The notes: a model not told the origin generated them from the letters alone. DNA of 64,000 nt from Adenophora triphylla var. japonica (GCA_022495995.1 JAFEMH010000073.1:216001-280000), one strand, 5' to 3'. Numbered from the stretch's first letter, positions 23,831 through 35,831 are shown. Program-made: numbers and translations.

Positions 23831-24274
23831 TCTAAATTAATGTTAAGGCAAGGTAGTTGAGCAGTGGGATTTCCATTCATGTATACAACTCATGCACAAC
23901 TAGATCACAAAACACGCGTACGAATTTATTAACAACAATGACTCGTACTAAATTTCGAATTTGGTGTTTTCTAAATACACCAATACACAATAATTGAGTT
24001 GTTTCGACTTTGGATATGTATTTTCTGTTTTTCAATAAATTTTACAATTGAGCGATAGGATCTAAATATGTGTTTTCTACTATTCGATTAATTTTACAGT
24101 CGAGCAATAAGGATCGTTGATTTTGATATTGATCAAAGTTGATTTGAAATGAAATATCGAAGATAATCTTGAGCGAACATATGATTGTTGAGATCGGAAA
24201 AAATGCAAGATGTCCAATTATTACACAGTGTGACTACACTACACCCCCACAAATCATCTCATTTTTACCATATA
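23831..24274. other. Intergenic, no gene seen
   Basis: AT-rich with no feature recognised. Confidence 0.5.
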
Positions 24275-24515
24275 CTTCATTTGTCTCGATTTAATGTTTT
24301 TAGTTTGACTTGACACGAAAATTAAGAAAAAGTAAATGTTGCGAGTATGAAAAGTAAAATGAGAGAAATAAAGTGGGTAATAAATTTTTGTTGTGAGAAT
24401 GATAAGTGAGTCACATTATTCATTTTATGTGATAAAGCAACTAAAAACTTTAAGCTGAGAAATACTAAAAAGGAAAGGAAAGGAAAGTAAAAACCTTAAA
24501 CCGGAACGAATGGAG
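24275..24515. mobile_element. Decayed Stowaway-type MITE
   Basis: CTTCATTTGTCTCGATTTAA at left, AAACCGGAACGAATGGAG at right, TA flanks. Ends are diverged, so it is an older copy. Confidence 0.65.
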
Positions 24516-24528
24516 TAGAAAAATAGTT

Positions 24529-24742
24529 CTCCCTCCGTCCTTGAAAATTTATGCCAATTATATAAAAATTCAGTTATTCATTCGCAATTCTAAAAATTGT
24601 TTTTGATTCATTATTAAAAATATTATTAATAACAATTTTTAAAATTGTTTAAGGATAATTAATTTTTCACAATATAATGATCAAAGTTTGATTAAGTAAC
24701 ATAAAAATTAAAATGGGACAAATTTTACGAAACAAACAGAGG
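24529..24742. mobile_element. Stowaway-type MITE, small subfamily
   Basis: CTCCCTCCGTCCTTGAAAATTT at left, AAATTTTACGAAACAAACAGAGG at right. Internal foldback around AACAATTTTTAAAATTGTT. Confidence 0.6.
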
Positions 24743-25165
24743 TATATATAAGTATTTATTTTATTGAATAAGTTTCTCTACATAGCTGGAACGTAGTTTG
24801 ATTAATTAATTAATTAATTAGTTCCATTTTATGTTTTCAAAACTATTTATTTATTTATTTTAGGATGGATGTAGTTATATGTTTAACATTAGGAGTATGG
24901 GAAGTAATATCTTTACTTTACTGTAGAATAAAATAGATAGTGAATGAGAATAAAGTAAAATAAAAATAGGTTTGGGGAGATCCCAATGATGTTAAATTGA
25001 GGGTTGAGTTTCTGTTTTGGGCACATAATTGCTAAGGCTCAGTTTACGGGTCTAGTCCCCTGGTTTCAATTTGGGTTGACTCTCTCGCTCTCTCTAATTT
25101 TTGACACCTTGCCCTGTTTTCACTTTTGTCATTTCTTTTCTTTATTCCGTATACTCCCTCTCCTA
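24743..25165. other. Intergenic, no gene seen
   Basis: Includes a TAAT repeat at about 24800-24820 and a truncated MITE-like end TACTCCCTCTCCT at 25151-25163. Confidence 0.45.
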
Positions 25166-26060
25166 CAGGGGTGTGCAACAAAATCGAAAAATTGAAAAAA
25201 TGGAATTGAAATCGAGGAAATCGGATTGAAAAAATCAAAATCGATAAAACTGAAATGTTAATGGTTTTAACAATTTAAAAACCGAAACTTTCGATTTCGA
25301 TTTTGGTTTCAAATGAAAAATCGAGCCGATAAAACCAAGTCGAACCGATATTATTAAAACGACGTGTCATTTTAATATATTCTCCCTCCGTCCCAAGAAA
25401 AGTGTCACCATTTTAGATCCGGCACGCAAATTAAGAAAAAAAGTGGGAAGAAAAATGTTGTGAGTGTAATTTGAAAAGAGGAGAGAGAATTAGTGGAGTA
25501 AATAGTAAATTTAAAAAGTGTTGTGAGTGTAATATTGTTTTAGGAGAGAGAATGAATGGAGGGAATAGTGAGTGGGTGTAATAGAATATTAATAAAATAT
25601 TTCTATTTTAGGAAAGGTGACGCTTCAAACAGGACGCCATTTTGGGTAAAAAGTGACGAATTTTCTGGGACGGAGGGAGTATATAAATTTCATCTTCTCA
25701 TCTTGCTTTGGAGTTAAAATTATGCTTACGGTAGTTTAACTGTTATTTGTAGTGGCAGGTGGAACACTTAAATTTGTCATGAAATTCTTAAGTACTTTAG
25801 TATTGCATCTTCTCATCTTGCTTTGTTAATGAGAGATTAATAAATTTCATCTTGCTGAATGTAACTATCATAATCCAACCATCAATATATGCATGTTCTT
25901 CTCATCTTGTTGAAATCGAACGACACCGTACCAAACCGACACCAAACCGAAATCGAATAAAACCGAAGCTTAATGGTTTTAAAATACAAAAACCGATATC
26001 TTTCGGTTCGATTTCGGTTTTAGCCTAAAACCGAACCAAACCGGATCGAGCACACCCCTA
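25166..26060. mobile_element. hAT-like non-autonomous element, copy 2
   Basis: CAGGGGTGTGC at left and GCACACCCCTA at right. Aligns along its whole length with 11537-12396, in the same orientation. Both copies carry a Stowaway MITE at the same internal position, after GACGTGTCATTTTAATATA. No coding. Confidence 0.7.
25382..25679. mobile_element. Stowaway-type MITE inside hAT copy 2
   Basis: CTCCCTCCGTCCCAAG at left, CTGGGACGGAGGGAG at right; 298 bp. Its interior is inverted relative to the MITE occupying the same site in hAT copy 1. Confidence 0.88.
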
Positions 26061-26338
26061 CTCCCTCCGTCCAATTTCAAACTTCATGATGGTGAAGGTG
26101 GCACGCAAATTAAGAAAAAAGGTTAGTGGAGAAAGTGTTGTGAGTGTAAAAGTAAAATAGGAAAGAGAATGAGTGGAGGGAATAGTAAATTTGAAAAGTG
26201 TTGTGAGTATAAAAGTGAAATAGGAGAGAGAATGAGTGGGTGGAATAGTAAAATTTTTTTGCCATTTTAGAAAAAGTAAAGCTTTTAATGGGACACCCAT
26301 TTTAACAAAAAGTGAAACTTGAAATGAGAAGAAGGGAG
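26061..26338. mobile_element. Stowaway-type MITE abutting hAT copy 2
   Basis: CTCCCTCCGTCC at left begins directly at the TA that ends the hAT terminus; GAGAAGAAGGGAG at right, followed by TA. Confidence 0.8.
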
Positions 26339-26416
26339 TATATCAGCATTCAAAAATAGATGGCTGAGATTTGAGAGAAAGGGGAATGAACTATTTGGTC
26401 AATCTTTCTTTTTATA

Positions 26417-26438
26417 CTCTCTCCGTCCTAAAATAATA
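26417..26438. repeat. Isolated Stowaway end
   Basis: CTCTCTCCGTCCTAAAATAA has no partner end and is adjacent to the next MITE. Likely a truncated copy into which the neighbour inserted. Confidence 0.5.
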
Positions 26439-26713
26439 CTCCCTCCGTCCCATAGATTCATGGACTTTTGGGTTTTGCACGAGGATTAAGGAGGAAATAT
26501 TATATTGAAAGTGTTGTGAGTGTGAAAATAAAATAGGAGAGAGAATGAGTGGAGAGAATAGTAAATTATAATGGTGATGTGAGTATTAAAATAATGTAGG
26601 AGAGAGAATGAGTGGAGGGAATAGTAAAGATTTCTTTCCATTTAGAGAAAGTTAGATATTATTGTGGGACGCCAAAAATAGAAAGTTTACATATTATTGT
26701 GGGACGGAGGGAG
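26439..26713. mobile_element. Stowaway-type MITE
   Basis: CTCCCTCCGTCCCATAG at left, GTGGGACGGAGGGAG at right, TA flanks. Its right edge coincides with the start of the RLP pseudogene homology. Confidence 0.88.
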
Positions 26714-26716
26714 TAT

Positions 26717-27384
26717 ACACGAGGGTACACTAATTGGATTGCTGCACAGTCCCGACTGCTCAACACCAATTACCAATCCCCTGCCTGCTACTGTTCAAAC
26801 TCTAAACTTATTCGGTAGCTACTTTTATGACCCAATTCAACCTTCATTTCTCTTGTCTGCTTCCAACTTGATACACTACATCTCCCTAGTTAGTCAACTC
26901 TCGAGTTCTAATTTTTCCATGCTCATCAACCTTGAAGCTGTTGACCTCAGGAACAACAGTTTCAGCGGTACCTTACCAGCTACCCTTTTCTTGTGCAAGT
27001 CCTTAAAGGCGATCAGGCTATCTCATAACAAGTTTAAAGGGGAGATTTCACCAAACATCTCTCCTTCCTTTCACTTTCCAATAACAGCCTTACAAATTTC
27101 AGCATACCAATCCGGATCTTGATGAGCCTCAAGAATCTCAAAACTGTCCAACAACTTCTACCACGAAACAATTTCAAGCAAAATTGATCAAGGATTTCAC
27201 AATATCCAGGCCCTAGCTGTAAGTGGCTGCAAGTTTCGCTGTCAATTTCCAACTTGGTTGGGAAAGCTCCTGAAACTCCAGGTCCTTGACCTATCATTTA
27301 ACCAAATAACAGGCTCCATCCCATATTGGTTGGGGAACCTCCCAAAACTATATTGTCTGAAAACAACATTTAGGGTGCATTTAC
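26717..27384 (+). pseudogene. LRR receptor-like protein pseudogene, part 1
   Basis: Aligns with the intact neighbour at 37777-39951: LPATVQTLNLF, then an internal deletion of roughly 430 bp relative to that gene, then INLEAVDLRNNSFSGTLPATLFLCKSLKAIRLS in frame and further LRR sequence in other frames. The 5' end (signal peptide and first LRRs) is absent, and homology starts just after a MITE. A copia element with TAAAC target duplication interrupts it at 27385-27389. The pseudogene resumes at 30149 and again at 36704. It is a dead tandem paralogue of the RLP gene. Confidence 0.88.
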
Positions 27385-27389
27385 TAAAC

Positions 27390-27619
27390 TAAAGGGAATT
27401 ATATTCCTTGCCTTTTCACAATCAGCCGTGTACATAATTTATACAAAGTCTTTACCTAATTACCAGCCTATGATTTAGAAACTAGAGAGAGTTGACCTAT
27501 TCTATTTACATTCATTCCTATCACATTTATTTTCAAATATACAACTTACCAAACATAATTATTTTCAAATATACAACTTACCAAACATAAGTGGATCGGA
27601 TCATATCATATCACTAACA
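27390..27619 (-). repeat. 3' LTR of deleted copia element
   Basis: 230 bp; the minus strand starts TGTTAGTGATATG right after the polypurine tract. It contains its own internal 32-bp duplication (TATTTTCAAATATACAACTT twice). Confidence 0.88.
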
Positions 27620-27631
27620 GACCCCCTCAGT

Positions 27632-29912
27632 CTAAGCGGGAGGTGGACGGATGCTGAGACTGGTACGAAAATCATCAAACAAAACACGCGGAAGCCCTTT
27701 AGTGAAAATGTCTGCAACTTGGAATCTCGAAGGAACATGTAAAACCCGAACTTGTCCTTTCTCAACCTTCTCACGAACAAATAAAATGTCCATCTCAATG
27801 TGTTTGGTGCGTTGATGTTGGACAGGATTGCCGGAAAAATAAATGGCACTAATGTTATCGCAATACACAACAGTGGATTTTGAAATCGGAACATGTAATT
27901 CGAGCAAGAGATTTCGGAGCCAACAAGATTCAGAGACGACATTGGCAACACCCCTATATTCGGCTTCAGCACTGGAGCGGGATAAAGTGGGTTGTCGTTT
28001 GGAGGACCAAGAAATAAGATTGTCTCCCAATAAGACACAGTAGCCGGATGTGGATCGTCGAGTATCGGGACACCCTCCCCAATCGGCATCAGTATAAGCA
28101 GTGAGAGAGTTAATCGAGGAACGAGACAAATGAAGCCCTAAGTGTAGGGTACCGCGAATGTAACGCAAGATGCGCTTCAAGGCGGACATATGTGAGTCTC
28201 GCGGATCATGCATGTGGAGACAGATCTGTTGTACGGCATATGAGATGTCGGGTCTGGTGAAAGTAAGATATTGTAAGGCCCCGACAAGACTACGATATAA
28301 GGATGGGTTCTCATATGGAACACCACTGAGACTGCTAAGCTTAGCCTTAGTATCAACAGGTGTTGCAGACGGCCTACAAGAAGACATACCGGCCCGTTCA
28401 AGAATATCCTCAGCATACTTTTGTTGACTGAGAAACAGGCCACCATCAGAATGAGTAACTGCGATGCCCAGAAAATAATTCAAAGGACCAAGATCCTTCA
28501 TTGCGAATTCTGAAGCAAGTGTTGTCATGATGGAATGACGGAGAGCATCCGACGAAGAGACCAAAATAATGTCGTCCACATAGAGTAAAATATATGCAAT
28601 ATTTTGGCCTTGACCATAAATAAACAGAGAATGGTCAGATTTACTATGAGTAAATCCCATAGTAGCAACATAATCAAGAAACGGCGGTACCATGCCCCTG
28701 GGTGCCTGTTCAAGCCATAGAGAGACTTCCTGAGTAAAATGTATCGTAATCGGGATGAATAGTGTCACGAAAACCGACGGTGCATATAGACAGCTTCTGT
28801 AAGGTGCCATGAAGGAAGGCATTTTTAACGTCCAACTCGATGAATGGACCATGCCTTAGAAAGAGCCAAACCGAGAATCGTGCGAATGGTAGCCGGTTTA
28901 ACCACCGGGCTAAAAGTTTCTGTGCAATCAATACCCACTTGCTGAGACCTGCCATCACCAACAAGGCGAGCCTTATACCGCTCAAAAGATCCATCAGATT
29001 TCTTTTTGTGAGAAAAAATCCACATACATCTAATCACATTCACATTAGGGGGACGGGGTACTAAATCCCAAGTCTTATTTTTAATCAAAGCCTCAAATTC
29101 GTCTATCATAGCTAATTTCCAATTAGGATCGGACAACGCTGCTTTTGGATTAGACGGAATAGGAGACGGAGAGACAGAAGAGAGTAAATTAAAATGGACT
29201 TTGGGCTTAGAAATCCCATTCATGCTTCTTGTGACAATGGACCGGGAGGGGGCGGGAGGAACCGGACCAACACTGTTTTGATTAGGGAGGGGCGGTATGG
29301 GCTCAAAAGGAGAGCCTGAATTTGACTCAAGCTGGGATTGAGAAGGGCTGAGGTGTGGCCCATTAGTTGTTGGCAGATGGGGCGGCCCAGTTACAGGAGA
29401 AAGAGAAGGAATTGGACCTGCTGGGGTTGGGCTGGTTCGAACCTGGGCCAGTGGGGCAGCAGGTGGGCTGGGCGGAGTGTGGGCCGGAGTAGTGTCAGAA
29501 GGTGACACGGGCTGCTGTGTTTGGGCCTGGCCGAACAAGAGAGGACTGCAGTCATCATTTAAAAAATTGTAATCTCTTGACAACGAATCTGTGACACTAG
29601 TTTTGGCAAAAGGAAAATGGGTTTCATCAAACACAACATGTCGCGAAATAATTATTTTATGTGTAGTGAGATCGTAACATTTATATCCCCTATGATTTGG
29701 AGGATAGCCCAAGAACACACAAGGATTCGATCGGACATGTAATTTGTGAATGGTTGTGGATGGAATAAGAGGAAAGCAAAGACACCCAAATACTCGTAGA
29801 TTATTATATGACGGAATTCGAGCATATAAAATTTGAGTAGGGGACATATTTTGGAGCAGTTTGTGTGGAATAATGTTGAGAAGATATGTGGCCATTGCCA
29901 ACGCATGATGCC
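27632..29912 (-). pseudogene. Copia integrase C-terminus, reverse transcriptase and RNase H
   Basis: The frame 28825-29901 begins mid-integrase (MATYLLNIIPHK, FGCLCFPL) and passes a proline-rich linker into the reverse transcriptase N-terminus (ARLVGDGRSQQVGIDCTETF). A frameshift near 28830-28850 moves to 27632-28852, with LLYVDDIILVSSS (YVDD box), TDADWGGCPDTRRSTSGYCV and AEAEYRGVANV of copia RNase H, ending SIRPPPA at a stop next to the polypurine tract. Missing upstream domains and the frameshift make it inactive. Confidence 0.87.
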
Positions 29913-29913
29913 A

Positions 29914-30143
29914 TAAAGGGAATTATATTCCTTGCCTTTTCACAATCAGCCGTGTACATAATTTATACAAAGTCTTTACCTAATTACCAGCCTATGATTT
30001 AGGAACTAGAGAGAGTTGACCTATTCTATTTACATTCATTCCTATCACATTTATTTTCAAATATACAACTTACCAAACATAATAATTTTCAAATATACAA
30101 CTTACCAAACATAAGTGGATCGGATCATATCATATCACTAACA
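29914..30143 (-). repeat. 5' LTR of deleted copia element
   Basis: 230-bp partner of 27390-27619. On its inner edge (plus 29913 and below) it joins integrase coding sequence, with no primer site. Confidence 0.88.
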
Positions 30144-30148
30144 TAAAC

Positions 30149-30321
30149 AACTTACAACTCTTCCTCGACTAATAACATAAAGTGTGGATGATATTGTATA
30201 TATATTTACCAATACTTATTGAGAATTTCCCGTCTCAGGTCAGCCATGCGAAGCTTCCTATAGTATTTGCTTTATAGCAAGGTTCAGTCACTTGTCACCC
30301 GCTAATACTTGCGAAGAAACG
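30149..30321 (+). pseudogene. LRR receptor-like protein pseudogene, part 2
   Basis: Resumes directly after the copia target duplication with AACTTACAACTCTTCCTCGAC. It corresponds to the region of the intact gene that encodes the island domain, through ATACTTGCGAAGAAACG. Frames are broken. It ends at the GCTTG duplication of the next insertion. Confidence 0.75.
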
Positions 30322-30326
30322 GCTTG

Positions 30327-30709
30327 TGATGCAGGTTGAACAGAAACAGAAGGCAGCAACAACAGAAACAGAGGCAGGCAACTGGAAGCGAGGCGCCAGC
30401 CTCACCTTCGGCCAGGCGGAAGTGCAGAAACAGGCCTGCGGCTGGCAAGGTGATTTGGGCTTCAGCGTTGTTGGTTTTTGGGTTTTATTGAAATATTAAG
30501 TTAGGGTATTTTAGTACTTTCATTTAAAAGTTGTATTAGGGTTTGGTAGGATTCTAGAATGATCTTAGAATTAGTATTTAAACAATGGTAGGGTTTTGTT
30601 TTGAGGCAGCCTTTGATTTTATGAAATAGAAAAGAAAAGCTTGAAGCTTTCAAATATTGTTTCTTGTTTATCGTTCGGTCATTCTAATCTCTAGTCTCCG
30701 TTGGCATTA
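30327..30709 (+). repeat. 5' LTR of gag-only element
   Basis: TGATGCAGG...TTGGCATTA. Lacks a 17-bp piece of a GC palindrome that the 3' LTR still has. Confidence 0.85.
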
Positions 30710-30710
30710 T

Positions 30711-30724
30711 TTGGTATCAGAGCT
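30711..30724 (+). other. Primer-binding site of gag-only element
   Basis: TTGGTATCAGAGCT follows the 5' LTR; matches initiator-methionine tRNA. Confidence 0.85.
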
Positions 30725-30740
30725 CCTGGCGCGAATATCA

Positions 30741-31287
30741 ATGGCTGAACGAGGACGCGTTGGTTGTGGTGGACGAGGTAGTCGATGGAGCAGCCGTGCA
30801 GCGGAGCCCCAAGAAGATGATCATCATCGCAAACAAAGCAGTCGCAATATCGAGATAGATGAGATACGAAGACAGATTCAAATACTCCAGAACCGCATGG
30901 ATCGCGTGGTGCTTCCAGCGAAGAAGGATTCAGATCCGATTGTTCCAGCCGAGGATAGGGAGTATCGAGAGGGGATGGATTCCTTCGCCCAAAATCGTGG
31001 ACATCATAACAGGTATGCAACTGACCCTTCTAGGGATGTCGATGTGAGGATCGAAATTCCGGAGAGCGAAGGTAAGGCAACTCCTGATGATTCCTTTGAT
31101 TCTTGGATTGATACTGTTGGGTTTAAAGAGGGTTTTTTTGTCGAATCTTCAAGTCAAGAAAATCTTGTTGATTGGTCAAAACCCCATATGTTTGATGCAA
31201 ATCCTGAAGATTTGATTGATTCTTGGATTGATACTGTTGCTTTTAAAGAGGGTTCTTTGTTCGAATCTTCAAGTCAAGAAAATCTTG
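30741..31287 (+). pseudogene. Gag-like ORF of gag-only element, interrupted
   Basis: Starts MAERGRVGCGGRGSRW, the Arg/Gly-rich opening seen in many gypsy Gag proteins. A coiled-coil segment (EIRRQIQILQNRMDR) and VRIEIPESEGKATPDDSFDSWIDTV follow, matching the start of the gypsy Gag core (IEIPEFxGKxxPDEFxDWLNTV). Then a module of roughly 40 residues repeats: DSWIDTV.FKEG....SSSQENLV occurs twice before the nested copia element, and LVDWSKPPMFDG resumes after it (about 35838). The Gag core is truncated by this repetition, and no polymerase follows. Without the copia insertion the frame would continue to a stop at 35998-36000. Confidence 0.65.
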
Positions 31288-31540
31288 TGTTAGAGACCAA
31301 GGATAAAAGGCATAGACTATTTTAGGAGAAAATACTCACTGCAATTATATTTTTGATTAAAGAAATAACAGGCCTTTTATATAGGGTTACATTAAACCAG
31401 AAATGCTAGAAATAAGGAAAGATAATACCAAACATGACTTACCCACTACTAACCATGATTACTAACATCTAGGAATCAGTTAAAAGCTGCTAGCTAAAAA
31501 CTAGGAACATTATTCCACTAACTTTGAACATTAATCAACA
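31288..31540 (-). repeat. 3' LTR of nested copia
   Basis: 253 bp, TGTTAGAG...AATCAACA. Has a 16-bp stretch (around ACCATGATTACTAAC) absent from the partner LTR. Confidence 0.92.
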
Positions 31541-33953
31541 CTCCCCGTGCTTCAAAGCTTGTCATTCCCATCTGCAATCTGAAATATTCATGCTTGGCTC
31601 TTGGCAAAGACTTTGTGAGAATATCTACCACTTGCTCATTGGTTCCACAGAACTTCATTTCTATGACTCCTTCAGCTATCTTGTTTCGGATAAAATGACA
31701 CCGAATGTCAATATGCTTCGTACGACTATGAAACGCAGGATTTTTTGTCATAGCTATTGTTGCCTTGTTGTCGCAAAAGATGATTGTACTACTTGTTTGC
31801 TCTTGATGAAAGTCTGCGAGTAGCCTCCTTAACCATATAGCTTGACACGATGCAGCTGTTGCTGCAATATATTCTGCCTCCGAAGATGATAGAGAAACAA
31901 CATCTTGTTTTTTTGAACTCCAAGTTACAACACCAGACCCCAAGGTGAATGTATGACCCGACGTGCTTTTTCGATCATCAAGAGACCCTGCCCAATCACT
32001 GTCAGTGAAACCAAATAATTTAAAATCTGGAACTCTTATGTACCAGATTCCAAGATCAGTTGTGCCAGCAACGAATCGCAGAATCCTCTTAGCTGCCCCA
32101 AAATGATGCTTCGTAGGACTATGCATAAATCTGGAAATTACACTCACAGAAAATGCAATATTAGGTTTAGTATGGGACAAATAATTTAGGCCTCCAACAA
32201 TACTTCGAAACACCATTCCATTTGCTAGACCAGTGTCATCATCAGTTATTAGCTTCTCATTCACATTCATAGGTGTTGGAGCAGAATTACAGTTCAACAT
32301 ATTAAACCGTTTGAGCAAGTCCGTAGCATATTTTCTTTGAGACACAAAGACACCATCAACACTTTGATGTACTTCTAACCCAAGAAAATAATGCAATAAA
32401 CCCAAATCTGACATCTCAAACTTTTTCATCATGCAAGACTTGAAATCTTCAACAAGAGATTCACATGAACCCATATAAATCATATCATCAACATAAAGGC
32501 ACGCCACAATAAAATCAGAATTACCTCTCTTCTTCACATAATAGAGAGTTGGTTCATTTGGGCTCTTCTGAAATTCGTTCTCCAGGAAGTAGGAGTCAAT
32601 CTTACTGTACCATGCTCGCGAGGCTTGTTTTAAGCCATATAAAGCCTTCTTAAGCCTGTAAACTTTGCTCATTTCACCGGCAATAGTAAATCCTTCAGGT
32701 TGAGCAACATATACTTCCTCTGCTAACTCACCATTGAGAAAAGCAGATTTGACGTCGAATTGATACACTAGCCATTTCAATTGTGCAGCCAAAGCAAGGA
32801 AAGTTCTCACCGTTTCAAAGCGAGCAACCGGAGAGAATGTTTCAGCAAAGTCAACACCTTGCTGTTGCGAGTACCCCTTAGCGACAAGTCGAGCTTTATG
32901 CTTTTGGATTGCTCCATCAGAATTATATTTCGTGCGGTATACCCATTTCAGACCAATAACATTCTTCCCTTCCGGCAAGTCTACCAACTCCCATATCTCA
33001 TTCTTTTGAATTGCTGATATCTCCTCTTCCATTGCATTTTCCCAAATCTGATTACCTGCAGCATCTTCATAAAAAATGGGGTCTGAAACACACAATGCAA
33101 AGTTACATGAGGCATATATATCAGCCAATGATTTGAATTTTCGTGGAGGGGTCTCTGAATCGGGACTAGCAGTTGATGAACTGCTGCTGCCCGAAGTTGG
33201 AGATGAATTGTTGCTACCACTACTTGCATTCGGACTTGGTTGCTCTGGAGGTTGTGCGGCAGGCTGAGTACTGTCAAGAACTTGGTAAGGAGCTGCTGCT
33301 ACAGGTGATGAATCATCGGTGCAATCCCATGTCCAAGTCTCCGCTTCATTAAACTTCACGTCCCTACTGATAATCATCTTGCCATTTATGAGGTTATATA
33401 GCCTATATGCCTTAGATTGAGTACTATAGCCAATAAAGATGCATTTTTCTGATTTTTGATCAAGTTTTTGACGAGATTTAGATGTATCTAAAGCATAGGC
33501 TATACAACCAAAAAATTTTAAATGGCTTACCCGAGGCTTTCTTGTCTTCCATGCTTCATAAGGTGTCCTATTCATGACAGCTTTGGTTGGAGAAATATTG
33601 AGTAGATACACTGTTGTTGCCACTGCTTCTGCCTAAAATTGCTTTGGAAGGTTGCTGCCTATCATCATGCTCCTTGCCATGTCTACAATTGTCCTATTCT
33701 TACGCTCAGCTACTCCATTTTGATGCGGAGTATTGGGTGCAGTAAGCTCTCTGTGAATTCCATACATCTCACAGTAGCTATTGAAATCACTAGAAAGAAA
33801 TTCTCCACCCCTGTCTGATCGTAGAACCTTAATGCAATGCCCACTTTCTTTCTCCACCAATGCCTTGAATTTCTTGAAGCATTCAAATGTTTCTGATTTG
33901 AATTTCAAGAAGTATACCCAGCTGAAACGGCTACAGTCATCTGTAAACAGCAA
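31518..33953 (-). pseudogene. Nested copia Pol: integrase core, reverse transcriptase, RNase H
   Basis: Integrase core 33633-33953 ([37 protein letters not shown]) ends at one in-frame TAA. The 701-residue frame 31518-33623 continues with VYLLNISPTKAV, the FGCIAYALD motif, and reverse transcriptase QFDVKSAFLNGELAEEVYV, YGLKQASRAWY and CLYVDDMIYMGS. RNase H follows with TDSDWAGSLDDRKSTSGHTF and ASCQAIWLRRLL. All catalytic motifs are intact apart from the stop. The final codons read into the LTR, which is common. Confidence 0.92.
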
Positions 33954-35527
33954 AAAATAGCGACTACCACAGTAGACTCAATGCTCATTGGACCACACAA
34001 ATCAGTATGGACTATCTCAAGACAACCAGTAGCCCTCCAAGAACTGTGTTCAGGAAATGACATTCTGCTATGCTTCCCATAAACACAACCTTGACAGAAA
34101 TTAAGACCACCAAGACTCGGCAACCCAACAACCATACTTTTATGTGCTAACAATCTAAGCCCTTTCTCATTTAAATGCCCATAACGTAAATGCCACAGTT
34201 TTGCTTCGTCGGTTTAGAAATGAAAGCACAATTTTTCACATCAAAGATATCCAGCGGAAACATTTTATTTTGAGTCATTTGGGTGCTAACAATTTCTTGA
34301 CCAGATTTCTTGTCATAAACAGAACAAGAACCATTATCAAACAATACAAAATATCCACTTTGCATCAATTGACCAACACTCAAAAGATTATGAACCAAAT
34401 TTGGAACATACTGGACACTATGGAGAAGTTTTACATTACCCTGGGTGGTCTGAATTGCAATCGTCCCCTTGCCCTCGACTTGCATCAGCTTGTTGTCCCC
34501 AATACGAACTTCCCCTTTTTGTGACTCGTCAAGATTCTTGAACATTGCTTTTGTTCCAGACATATGGTTGGAGCACCCACTGTCCATGAACCACATCCCA
34601 GTAGAAGAATTGTTTGTAGGAGAATGGACCACATACAACTTACTTTCTTCTTCAACGTTCTCTGCAACATTTACCTGCTTTTCATCCCTTTGTTTTGTCC
34701 AGCAATCAGCTTCTTTATGACCAAACTTTTCACAATATCCACACTGAATGATGCCTTTTTGCTGTCGTTGATCACCAAATTGGTCACGTCCTCTGTCACC
34801 ACCGCAGCCTCGACCACGAAAACTGCCTTCGTTGTCATGTCCACGACCTCCTAAATTCTGCCTGACCCTTAAAAGAAGACTCCCCCTTTACCTGAAAAGC
34901 CTTCTCCTCCACCTTTTCAATGGTCTTTTTAACCCTAACTTCATGGGCTAAAAGAGAACTCATCAATTCATCAAAGGTGTAGGTAGACAAGTCTTTTGAT
35001 TCTTCAATTGCAGGGACAACATGATCAAAATGTTTGTTTAAACTCCTCAAAACCTTACCCACCACAGTCTCATTGCTTATTCTTTCACCATATGATCTCA
35101 TTTGACTAACAATTTTAGTCACTCTAGACAAATAATCTTCCACAGATTCTTTATCCCCCATGATTAGAGTCTCAAAGTCACGACGGAGAGATTGTAATCG
35201 TACCTTAATTACCTTCTGATCACCCAAATACTTCTGTTTAAGTATTTTCCATGCTTCATGAGCGTTGTTTGCCAATGAAATGCATGGAAAAATTTCATCA
35301 TCCAATGCTGTTTGGATAAAGAATAGCGCCTTTGCGTCCTTCTTGCGATTTTCCCTCAATCTTTGATCAGGTTCAGCCGGCGCCGGGTTCGGCTCGTCAT
35401 ACCCGCTCTCCACCAAATCCCATAGCTCCTGGGATCTGAACATCGTCTTCATTTTGAGACTCCAAAGATGATATTTTTCACCTTTGAAAGCTGGAATGAG
35501 AGGTTGAGAAGAATTAGCTCCATTCAT
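33905..35527 (-). pseudogene. Nested copia Gag, zinc knuckle, protease and pre-integrase
   Basis: Gag 34835-35527 starts MNGANSSQPLIPAF and has the UBN2 pattern YHLWSLKMKTMFRSQELWDLV...AWKILKQKYLGD. A frameshift near 34840 leads to a zinc knuckle (CGYCEKFGHKEADC). The protease DSGCSNHMSGTKAMF and LLSVGQLMQSGY follow, then the pre-integrase zinc motif (NFCQGCVYGKHSRMSF, CLEIVHTDLCGP). A second frameshift lies around 33930. Confidence 0.88.
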
Positions 35528-35576
35528 GGCTTATTCCTCGGTGTGTTTTCGCTCACTCTAAAAAAAAATCGAACCA

Positions 35577-35593
35577 GGCTCTGATACCAATTT
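35577..35593 (-). other. Primer-binding site of nested copia
   Basis: The minus strand reads TTGGTATCAGAGCC just inside the 5' LTR. Confidence 0.85.
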
Positions 35594-35831
35594 TGTTAGA
35601 GACCAAGGATAAAAGGCATAGGCTATTTTAGGAGAAAATACTCACTGCAATTATATTTTTGATTAAAGAAATAACAGGCCTTTTATATAAGCTTACAATA
35701 AACCGGAAATGCTAGAAATAAGGAAAGATAAAACCAAACATGACTGACCCACTACTATCTAGGAATCAGTTAAAAACTGCTAGCTAAAAACTAGGAACAT
35801 TATTCCACTAACTTTGAAGCATTAATCAACA
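35594..35831 (-). repeat. 5' LTR of nested copia
   Basis: 238-bp partner of 31288-31540, followed by TCTTG. Confidence 0.92.

Larger units (their letters stand above)
27385..30148 (-). mobile_element. Ty1/copia element with internal deletion, inserted in RLP pseudogene
   Basis: Two 230-bp LTRs (27390-27619 and 29914-30143) that differ at about two positions are flanked by a perfect TAAAC duplication (27385-27389, 30144-30148). On the minus strand the 5' LTR joins directly to mid-integrase sequence. Primer site, Gag, protease and the N-terminal integrase are deleted. The remaining frame runs through reverse transcriptase and RNase H to a polypurine tract (GAGGGGGTC) next to the 3' LTR. Confidence 0.9.
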
